DNA of 8,897 nucleotides from Candidatus Peribacterales bacterium (GTDB lineage Bacteria; Patescibacteriota; Gracilibacteria; Peribacterales; Peribacteraceae): assembly GCA_021731345.1 (NCBI GenBank), contig JAKFXO010000132.1, forward strand, positions 1 through 8,897. Reading direction: 5' to 3'. Below the pieces are notes generated by a model. It saw only the letters and a program-made list of their open reading frames with translations, searched no databases and was not told the origin of the DNA. Position numbers and translations under genes: made by a program. Of this stretch, positions 1-5,627 are shown one piece after another; positions within the stretch are counted from its first letter, which is position 1, and every line of letters starts with the position of its first letter.

Positions 1-2405
1 TCCATAGCCATCGCAAATCCGAGGAACATACCGATGCCGTACCATGGCACTCCGTTCGCTGCGAGCGACCACTGAACAAAGAATACAAACGTGGTCACCA
101 TGAGGAGCCTCAGCCACCTGCCTTCCTTCGTCCAGAAGAACGGAAGAAGGAGCAGGAACGGGAACAGCAGGAGTGCAGGCACAAGTGTCACGTAGTAACC
201 GAACGAGTCGGCATTCATGACTTGGCGCCATGCGAGCCCGAGGTAGTGACCGATGCCATTACCAAAGCCCCAGTAACGATCCAATTCTTCTTGGCGCGCG
301 GATGATTTGCACGCAGCATGGTTCGAATCCACCTTCAGCTCAGGTGGTAAATAACGAACAGGCACAGTGCTCGGCAAACCCATGGTCGCAATGTCTTCTT
401 TCTGTACGTAGAAGATTTGAGGACCAATCGTATCGTTTGCAGTGAGAAGAGTGCCTACATTGAGATGACCGTTCACGCTATCTTTTGCTGCTGCAGAATA
501 TGCAGCCTTATCCTCAGCGACGATGTATCCAGTGAGGTTATAACCGAGGACAATTGCCATGTTATTCAGCATCCATGGTGCAACTGCGACGCCCATACCA
601 AGAGCCATACAACCAACTGATACGAGAAGCGGCTTCGCAATCTGACGGTTTTTGTAGACGACAAATCCAATGATCAAAAGACCAATACCAAGAACGACGT
701 ATGCAAGAATTGTGGATGGGACACTAGAAGCAATAAGTGCGCGCTTGAAGACTTCCGTCATGTTGATCGCTCCAAATTTCTGGAGAAGTCCGAAACCGGC
801 AACAATGGCTCCGAACAATCCGAGCGGTCCTGCAATACCACCAATCAGCACGCTCAGAGCCATGACAACGCCAAGGATGGCGGTAGGCTTAATGGCAAAG
901 CTAAAGCCGAGCATGAGTCCGGCAATAACAAGGAGTCTTGGGTCACGAGGTTCTGCGGATTCATCCATGTCCTTTGCAGGAAACAAGAATGCAAACACAG
1001 CCATGACGCCAAGAGCGGTCGTGAAGAACGACGCGTTATCGATCTTCATATCCGCAAACGAGAAGTGTCCCGTCATCGGCAAGAAGTAATACATGATGGC
1101 AGCTAGCAGTCCGCGGCCGCGGCCGAACATGCGGCGTCCGAATGCATAGACCACAAGAACGGAGATCATGCCTGCAGCCCAGTTCACTTCCATAGCGAAC
1201 GTAGAGCCGATCCAGCTGTCGTATCCGAAGAGGAGGAAACCGAGAGATGTGAGATATTCCCACTGGAACTGTGACATCGACGGAATGAAGTACCCATAGC
1301 TCGCAAGCAGTCTCGGGCGGTTCAGGTAACTTCCAAGATCATCCCAGCCAATAGGGAAAGGGCGAACAACGTTGAAGAAGTTGAGCGCGACATAGGAGAT
1401 GAGGAGCCACGCCAAGAATAAGTGCCAGCTCTTGAGTGAAAATGTAACATCGACTTTTTTCTCGAGCATTTTGAGTGCCCACCACTTGGTTTGCGGGAAA
1501 AGCACGATCGGCATGCCAAAGAACAAGAGCCGAATGAATGTGGTATTCAGCAGCGCAAAAACTCCGAGGCTCCACAGAATGGCAACCCATGCGAGAGCAC
1601 CGACACCGATGCTGAAACAGGCGAGAAGCAATGTGTTTTCGGTCTTGTATCCAATGACTTTCGTGATGAGGAAACGTCCGAGGATGAGCAGGTTCAAAAG
1701 AAGGAAGAGCACCATGACAACCTGCGTTCCCGCACGATCAAAGAAGCTCACCTGCATGCACCAGAAGCGCAAATCGTAGAGCTTGGCACCGTTCTGAGTC
1801 TGTACACCCGTATCCTTGAGACATCCGCGAGAGAGGAGAAATTCGTAGTTAGCCCTGAGTTCAGCAAGCGCCTGTGAACCAGCCCCGCCATACACCTGCT
1901 CCGTTGGCTCAAAGAAACGACGGAAAGACGGCAGTACTCTCTGGCCGTTGATATCCGTGATCATCGCCTCAGGTGGCGTGTTTAAGTTATACGTCGTGCC
2001 AAGAGAGAAAGTCGTTCCAAGAAGCCACACCGCTGCAATGCTAAAAAGTCCGATGACGAGAGCGTTCGTTTTGTACGTCTTCGTGAAACGACCCGTTTGG
2101 AACCCTGCATAGATAATGACTCCAGCAAACGCGAGAAGAGAAAGAATGATGTAGAAGAAGAACGGACTGGCCATGTTGAAGACCGCTCCAAGGAACGGGA
2201 AGATCACGGCCGCACCGCGACACAAATACACTCCATTGGTCTGACCTGTGCCACATGCAAGATCCCACGTTTGGATATCTTGAGGTGTGGAATACACGAG
2301 CTGATGGATCGGTATCCCGAGATACACGATCAAGCTGAATCCACCCCACAGAAGGGCACAGACGAACAGAGCAAAACTGAGAATCACGATGGTGCGTTGA
2401 GTCAT
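1..2405 (-). CDS. Large polytopic membrane protein, GT-C glycosyltransferase-like (3' end outside window)
   Basis: The minus frame is open without a stop from ATG at 2405 to the window edge: 801 residues, C-terminus missing. It is extremely hydrophobic, with roughly 15-17 probable membrane helices. Two acidic motifs fit the GT-C fold (PMT/ArnT-type, polyprenyl-phosphate-sugar-dependent transferases). One is GWDDLGSYLNRP, with the acidic pair D355-D356 just after a helix ending near residue 346. The other is ADMKIDN, with D452 and D456, placed as in the second luminal loop of these enzymes. A hydrophilic loop at about 620-735 separates the core from the last helices. The expected role is sugar transfer to lipid, glycan or protein on the outer face of the membrane; the substrate cannot be told. 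Unusually, about 340 residues with several extra helices and a soluble loop (140-225) precede the first acidic motif, whereas GT-C enzymes usually carry it after helix 1. The start has no Shine-Dalgarno sequence. Membership of GT-C is fairly secure; the exact family is not. Confidence 0.82.
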   Translation of the reverse strand, partial: MTQRTIVILSFALFVCALLWGGFSLIVYLGIPIHQLVYSTPQDIQTWDLACGTGQTNGVYLCRGAAVIFPFLGAVFNMASPFFFYIILSLLAFAGVIIYAGFQTGRFTKTYKTNALVIGLFSIAAVWLLGTTFSLGTTYNLNTPPEAMITDINGQRVLPSFRRFFEPTEQVYGGAGSQALAELRANYEFLLSRGCLKDTGVQTQNGAKLYDLRFWCMQVSFFDRAGTQVVMVLFLLLNLLILGRFLITKVIGYKTENTLLLACFSIGVGALAWVAILWSLGVFALLNTTFIRLLFFGMPIVLFPQTKWWALKMLEKKVDVTFSLKSWHLFLAWLLISYVALNFFNVVRPFPIGWDDLGSYLNRPRLLASYGYFIPSMSQFQWEYLTSLGFLLFGYDSWIGSTFAMEVNWAAGMISVLVVYAFGRRMFGRGRGLLAAIMYYFLPMTGHFSFADMKIDNASFFTTALGVMAVFAFLFPAKDMDESAEPRDPRLLVIAGLMLGFSFAIKPTAILGVVMALSVLIGGIAGPLGLFGAIVAGFGLLQKFGAINMTEVFKRALIASSVPSTILAYVVLGIGLLIIGFVVYKNRQIAKPLLVSVGCMALGMGVAVAPWMLNNMAIVLGYNLTGYIVAEDKAAYSAAAKDSVNGHLNVGTLLTANDTIGPQIFYVQKEDIATMGLPSTVPVRYLPPELKVDSNHAACKSSARQEELDRYWGFGNGIGHYLGLAWRQVMNADSFGYYVTLVPALLLFPFLLLLPFFWTKEGRWLRLLMVTTFVFFVQWSLAANGVPWYGIGMFLGFAMAM

Positions 2406-2492
2406 GGCCGAAAGAGTACAGGAAAACAGCCTCGCAAACGATGCAAAATGATGGAAACAGGCTCTTAGCGGCTGCTGTATACTCTTTGCTCC
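2406..2492. promoter_or_regulatory. Divergent promoter region between GT-C gene and sufS, with mirror-image TACTCTTT boxes
   Basis: This 87-base spacer separates two divergent starts. TACTCTTT lies at 2480-2487 on the plus strand and again at 2418-2411 on the minus strand, each exactly five bases before its ATG, giving an 8-base inverted repeat 61 bases apart. On the sufS side it overlaps TATACT (2478-2483), a plausible -10 hexamer; transcription would then begin about 2490, leaving almost no leader. No good -35 is visible on either side, and neither start has a Shine-Dalgarno sequence. The boxes may be -10 elements or operator half-sites. Confidence 0.4.
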
Positions 2493-3722
2493 ATGGCATA
2501 CGACGTACCGTCCATTCGCCGGCAGTTCCCTATCCTTGGAAAAAAGGTAGGAAAGAACACCCTGTGCTACCTCGACAGCGCAGCAACGAGCCAGAAGCCA
2601 CAATGCGTCATCGATGCAGTGATGGATTTTTATGCAAACAAAAACGCCAACGTGAACCGTGGCGTCCATGCACTATCCGAAGAGGCGACGATTGCACACG
2701 ATGCAGCTCGTGAAACGGTGCGCGCATTTCTTGGTGCCAAACATGCGTACGAAATCATCTTCACGAAGAATGCGACCGAAGCCATCAACCTTGTCGCGCG
2801 CAGTTTTGGCGACACTCTGAAGTCCGGCGACCGCATCGCGCTTTCCATTCTGGAGCACCACAGCAACATCGTTCCATGGATGCAGCTCTCTGAAGGTGAA
2901 GGCATTGGACTCGACTGGTTGCCGATGACCGATGACGGATACATCGATGTCACAGCGACAGAAATCATTCTCAAAAAAGGGAAAACAAAACTCGTCGCCG
3001 TGAGCGGACTCAGTAACGTCCTCGGAACGTTGCAGCCACTAGAAAAGATTATCGAGATGGCGCACAAACACGGTGCCGTCGTACTTGTGGACGCATCACA
3101 ACTGGCCGCACATGAGACGATCGATGTACAAAAACTGGATTGTGATTTTTTGGCTTTCTCAGGCCATAAAACATATGCACCAACCGGAATCGGCGTACTG
3201 TTTGGCAAGGCGGAGCTTCTGAAAAAAATGCCACCTTTCTTAGGTGGCGGAGACATGATTCAAACGGTAACCACGCATGGTTTCACTCCGGCAGAATTAC
3301 CACGAAAGTTTGAAGCCGGCACCGTTGCAGCAGCGGATGCAGCAGGTCTCCGTGCAGCACTGAACTGGATGACGGAGCTTGATATGAAAGCGATGCAGAA
3401 ACATGAAGCATCGCTGCTCACGCACGCACTCACGGCACTACAAAAAATTGAAGGACTCCGCATTCTCGGTACAACCAATCCAAAAAAGCGAATCGGTTGC
3501 ATTAGTTTCGTCATTCACGGAATTCATCCACATGATCTGACGGACATGATGGGTGCAGAAGGTGTATGTTTACGTGCCGGTCACCACTGCACGCAGCCGC
3601 TCCATAAACTTCTCGACATCCCCGCTTCCACTCGCCTCTCGGTTGCTGCATACAACACAGTAGAAGAGATTGATCGGTGCATTTCATCGCTACAGAAAGC
3701 CATTTTTCTACTCCAAAAATAA
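2493..3722 (+). CDS. sufS: Cysteine desulfurase, SufS type (group II)
   Basis: This PLP-dependent class V aminotransferase-fold enzyme takes sulfur from L-cysteine as a persulfide and passes it to Fe-S cluster assembly in the cytoplasm. It has 409 residues, the usual SufS length. Visible landmarks are the PLP-stacking histidine region LEHHSN (H122-H123), the cofactor-contacting VDASQ (D200, Q203), the Schiff-base lysine K226 in SGHKTYAPTG, and the persulfide-forming C366 in RAGHHCTQPL, which is the group II signature. All catalytic positions are intact. The ATG at 2493 gives the family's usual N-terminus, with a short helix followed by YLDSAATSQKP. The stop overlaps the next start as TAATG, so it is almost certainly co-transcribed and translationally coupled with the downstream scaffold gene. 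No sufB, sufC or sufD is in the window; they must be elsewhere if present. Confidence in function is very high. Confidence 0.97.
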   Translation: MAYDVPSIRRQFPILGKKVGKNTLCYLDSAATSQKPQCVIDAVMDFYANKNANVNRGVHALSEEATIAHDAARETVRAFLGAKHAYEIIFTKNATEAINLVARSFGDTLKSGDRIALSILEHHSNIVPWMQLSEGEGIGLDWLPMTDDGYIDVTATEIILKKGKTKLVAVSGLSNVLGTLQPLEKIIEMAHKHGAVVLVDASQLAAHETIDVQKLDCDFLAFSGHKTYAPTGIGVLFGKAELLKKMPPFLGGGDMIQTVTTHGFTPAELPRKFEAGTVAAADAAGLRAALNWMTELDMKAMQKHEASLLTHALTALQKIEGLRILGTTNPKKRIGCISFVIHGIHPHDLTDMMGAEGVCLRAGHHCTQPLHKLLDIPASTRLSVAAYNTVEEIDRCISSLQKAIFLLQK

Positions 3723-4129
3723 TGGACTTGTACGCCGAAAATATTCTCGACCACTACAAAAATCCGCGAAACACAGGAGGTATTTCACGTGCTATTTCGC
3801 ACCGCGAAGAAAATATTTCGTGCGGTGATGATCTCACGATTGATCTCGTGATCAGTGACGGCGTGATTGAAGATTTGAAGTGGCGTGGTGAAGGCTGCGC
3901 CATCAGTCAGGCTGCCATGTCACTTCTTTCGGAAGACCTTATCGGGATGACTGTGTCCGACGCTGAAGCGCTGAAGCCTGACGAGGTGTATTCACTCCTC
4001 GGTGTGCCTGTCGGCCCACGCAGGTTTAAGTGTGCGCTCCTGTCGCTGCATACGCTGATGAATACGCTCCGAGCCGCCCGCAAACAGCCACCACAGAGCT
4101 GGCTTGAAACCGTAAGCCTCGAGAATTGA
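3722..4129 (+). CDS. sufU: SufU/IscU-family Fe-S assembly scaffold or sulfur-acceptor protein
   Basis: A 135-residue NifU-N/IscU-fold protein. The three conserved cysteines and the aspartate are all present: C34 and D36 in SCGDD, C59 in GEGCAIS, and C104 in FKCALL. In this family these residues bind zinc or a nascent cluster and accept persulfide sulfur from the desulfurase. The residue before C104 is lysine rather than the histidine of classical IscU, which points to the SufU branch, as does pairing with a SufS-type partner. Against this, the C59-C104 spacing (45 residues) matches IscU; Bacillus SufU has a longer insert there. An in-frame ATG at 3677 would add 15 residues lying wholly inside sufS, but the family starts at MDLYAENILDHYKNPRN, so ATG 3722, overlapping the sufS stop by one base, is preferred. 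It is probably expressed by coupling with sufS. The stop, TGA, is the only TGA terminating a gene here. Confidence 0.92.
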   Translation: MDLYAENILDHYKNPRNTGGISRAISHREENISCGDDLTIDLVISDGVIEDLKWRGEGCAISQAAMSLLSEDLIGMTVSDAEALKPDEVYSLLGVPVGPRRFKCALLSLHTLMNTLRAARKQPPQSWLETVSLEN

Positions 4130-4154
4130 CTTTTACGGCCTCTACAACCAAAAT
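4126..4154 (+). promoter_or_regulatory. Possible promoter for the tRNA locus
   Basis: TTGACT (4126-4131), overlapping the sufU stop, is followed after 17 bases by CAAAAT (4149-4154, four of six matches to TATAAT). Transcription would start near 4161, about 115 bases before the intact tRNA. The -35 is good and the -10 weak; read-through from sufSU is an equally likely source of the tRNA transcript. Confidence 0.25.
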
Positions 4155-4194
4155 CCGTTGGCTGTAAGCCTGTTCATTCGTCGCTTTGCGTCAT

Positions 4195-4235
4195 CTAAGC
4201 CGTCCTAGCTCAGTGCCTAGCCACGCCTGCGTGGC
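4195..4235 (+). repeat. Partial 5' copy of tRNA-Thr followed by a hairpin
   Basis: Positions 4195-4215 are identical over 21 bases to 4271-4291, which cover the last four leader bases, the 5' acceptor strand and part of the D-arm of the downstream tRNA-Thr. Identity stops at 4216 and the tRNA cannot be completed: there is no matching D-stem 3' strand, anticodon arm or T-arm. Directly after the copy is a perfect 6-bp hairpin with a four-base loop (GCCACG-CCTG-CGTGGC, 4220-4235). The offset between copies is 76 bases, about one tRNA length, suggesting a decayed tandem duplicate. It is not expected to be functional as a tRNA. Confidence 0.75.
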
Positions 4236-4274
4236 GTAAGCAAAAGACCACCGATCATTTTGTCATCATCCTAA

Positions 4275-4349
4275 GCCGTCCTAGCTCAGTGGTAGAGCAC
4301 CTCCATGGTAAGGAGGGGGTCGCCAGTTCAATCCTGGTGGACGGCTCCA
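4275..4349 (+). tRNA. tRNA-Thr (anticodon GGT), CCA encoded
   Basis: A full cloverleaf can be drawn by eye. The acceptor stem is GCCGTCC (4275-4281) paired perfectly with GGACGGC (4339-4345). The D-arm is GCTC/GAGC. The anticodon stem CCTCC/GGAGG encloses the loop ATGGTAA, so the anticodon is GGT, reading threonine codons ACC and ACU. The variable loop has five bases, and the T-arm is GCCAG-TTCAATC-CTGGT with one G-U pair. The discriminator base is T at 4346, and CCA is encoded at 4347-4349. The total is 75 bases. It lies downstream of sufU and four bases short of the end of the convergent protease gene. The 3' acceptor strand can also pair with a downstream inverted repeat. Confidence 0.95.
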
Positions 4350-4369
4350 GTTTTTATAAAAAAGCCGTC
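4340..4369. terminator. Inverted repeat spanning the tRNA 3' end and protease 3' end
   Basis: GACGGCT (4340-4346, the tRNA 3' acceptor strand plus discriminator) is exactly complementary to AGCCGTC (4363-4369). TTTTT (4351-4355) can also pair with AAAAA (4358-4362), leaving CCAG as a bulge. On the plus strand, five T residues follow one base after CCA, which could help end the tRNA transcript. The hairpin excludes the normal acceptor stem, so it is either a terminator for the convergent genes or a by-product of compaction. It is not a classical terminator, because the T tract is inside the stem. Confidence 0.4.
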
Positions 4370-5025
4370 ATCACACTCAGTACAGCGTCCACGATCACCG
4401 TGATCCACGTGAGCAGGATAGGAATATTGAGAAGGCGTTCGACGAGCAAAATACCAATCAAAATATACGGCCCCTGATCCATGTAGCGCTCAAACGAGTA
4501 TTCATAGCGCAGTGGAATGAATGCCTGCACGATCTTCGAGCCATCCAGCGGAGCGATAGGAAGTAGGTTAAAGGCCATGAGTCCCAAGTTAATGAAGAGT
4601 GAATTCGCAAGAACCTGGGAGAAAAATGCCTGCAGTCTTTCTCCAAATCCGAGTGTCATCATGAGTTCTTCTGACGAACTCACATGCAGCACTTGTGGAG
4701 CGAAGACGACGAGTGCAAAGAATGCAACGAACGCGAGAATAAGGTTACTGAGCGGACCCGCAACTGCGACGAGCGCAGAACCCTTTCGCATATTTTTGAA
4801 GTAACGTGGGTTGATGGGAACTGGCTTTCCCCAGCCAAAATGGACGAGGAAAAACATGATGGTTCCAATCGGATCAAGATGCGCGATGGGATTGAGAGTC
4901 AGGCGGCCTTCACTGCGTGGTGTTGGGTCACCGAGACGATCGGCAACATATGCATGCGCCCACTCGTGCACAGTAAGCGCGATCAAGATGGCGATGATGA
5001 ACGGCGGGTTGAAGAGTTCGCTCAT
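4354..5025 (-). CDS. Site-2 protease family (M50) membrane zinc metalloprotease
   Basis: A 223-residue polytopic membrane protein with both catalytic hallmarks of M50 intramembrane proteases. HEWAH (H20, E21, H24), inside the first helix, supplies two zinc ligands and the catalytic glutamate. NLLPIAPLDG (N153 to G162), in a later helix, supplies the aspartate ligand D161. GGPLSN-like AGPLSN (89-94) and the GWGKPVPIN loop (64-72) are typical of the small, PDZ-less M50B group. Family members cut transmembrane or near-membrane segments in regulated proteolysis, but the substrate here is unknown, and there is no anti-sigma factor or sporulation gene nearby. It runs convergently into the tRNA-Thr, with four bases between them, and divergently from msrB. 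The ATG at 5025 sits inside a 14-base palindrome, and no Shine-Dalgarno sequence precedes it. The family call is very secure; the biological role is not. Confidence 0.93.
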   Translation of the reverse strand: MSELFNPPFIIAILIALTVHEWAHAYVADRLGDPTPRSEGRLTLNPIAHLDPIGTIMFFLVHFGWGKPVPINPRYFKNMRKGSALVAVAGPLSNLILAFVAFFALVVFAPQVLHVSSSEELMMTLGFGERLQAFFSQVLANSLFINLGLMAFNLLPIAPLDGSKIVQAFIPLRYEYSFERYMDQGPYILIGILLVERLLNIPILLTWITVIVDAVLSVMTAFL

Positions 5026-5035
5026 GACGTCATGA
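5022..5035. promoter_or_regulatory. 14-base perfect palindrome over the M50 protease start codon
   Basis: TCATGACGTCATGA is its own reverse complement. It contains the protease ATG (5025-5023 on the minus strand) and, on the plus strand, an ATG at 5032 opening a 17-codon frame that ends on msrB's start. In the 56-base gap between divergent genes, such a dyad could be a binding site for a dimeric regulator. There is no direct evidence of function. Confidence 0.35.
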
Positions 5036-5081
5036 AGGGTACGATTTCAGAGTACATTGTGCCAGTACTTTCCACTCCATC

Positions 5082-5627
5082 ATGAAAAAATTTGCAGCCC
5101 TCGGATTCACGGTTATCCTCATAACAGGTTGCACGCAAGTTCCACTCACGAATCCGACGGAGTCAGCAGCTTCTTCATCGTACTCACTGCCAGCTAGCAC
5201 AAAGCCTGGGTGCTACCCCGGTTCTTGCGACATTCCTGCGTTGACGGATGCTGAACTCAAGAAAATTCTAACGCCTGATCAGTATCACATCATGCGTGAA
5301 GCAGGCACCGAAAGGCCGTACACAAGTCCACTCAATGATGAACATCGCGCTGGGACGTTTGTCGCTGCAGACACAGGAGAACCGCTCTTTCGCTCTGAAA
5401 CAAAATTCGACTCTGGTACGGGCTGGCCAAGTTTTTACACACCGATCAATAACAGTGTTCTCGTCGAAAAAACGGACACGCTTCTCGGATACGAACGCAC
5501 AGAGGTACTTACACGAAACGGCTCACACCTTGGTCATGTCTTCCCTGACGGCCCAAAACCAACTGGGCTTCGGTACTGCATGAACGGCCTCGCACTGAGG
5601 TTCATTCCAGACTCGCCACAACCCTAG
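5082..5627 (+). CDS. msrB: Peptide-methionine (R)-S-oxide reductase MsrB, lipoprotein form
   Basis: A 181-residue protein that reduces methionine-R-sulfoxide in oxidised proteins. An N-terminal lipoprotein signal (MKK, hydrophobic core, lipobox ITGC with C17) is followed by a Ser/Thr/Pro-rich linker (18-42) and the MsrB domain (about 54-176). Conserved motifs are FDSGTGWPSF (W115), GSHLGHVFPDGP (H149, H152) and RYCMNG with the catalytic C166. The domain lacks the two CxxC zinc pairs of many MsrBs: the first is replaced around GTFVAADTGEPLF. The usual resolving-Cys position in FDSGxGWPSF is T113. The only other cysteines are C44 and C49, just before the domain, which could act as resolving or redox relay residues (inference). 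The lipid anchor implies action on the outer face of the membrane. Its stop overlaps the convergent glycosyltransferase stop in one CTAG tetramer. No reductase partner is nearby. Confidence 0.94.
   Translation: MKKFAALGFTVILITGCTQVPLTNPTESAASSSYSLPASTKPGCYPGSCDIPALTDAELKKILTPDQYHIMREAGTERPYTSPLNDEHRAGTFVAADTGEPLFRSETKFDSGTGWPSFYTPINNSVLVEKTDTLLGYERTEVLTRNGSHLGHVFPDGPKPTGLRYCMNGLALRFIPDSPQP

Noticed and set aside
670..1089. Plus-strand open frame (and others at 1399-1877 and 2097-2468) inside the left region
   Set aside because: They are antisense to the continuous minus-strand GT-C frame, which shows clear membrane helices and acidic motifs; these are shadows.
2630..3256. Minus-strand open frame of 208 codons opposite sufS
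   Set aside because: It lies entirely antisense to the highly conserved cysteine desulfurase, has Ser/Ala-rich composition typical of a shadow frame, and no motif.
3677..3721. Upstream ATG for the SufU-like protein
   Set aside because: The added 15 residues are only the sufS 3' end read in another frame; the family begins at MDLYAENILDHYKNPRN, matching ATG 3722.
4127..4198. Read-through of the sufU TGA (UGA = Gly code, as in some candidate phyla)
   Set aside because: None of the intact genes, together over 2,000 codons, has an in-frame TGA, and SufU is complete at this stop; the standard code fits.
4195..4235. Second functional tRNA gene or att site
   Set aside because: Only the 5' strand of the acceptor and part of the D-arm match; no anticodon or T-arm can be formed, and att duplications normally copy the 3' end with an integrase nearby, which is absent.
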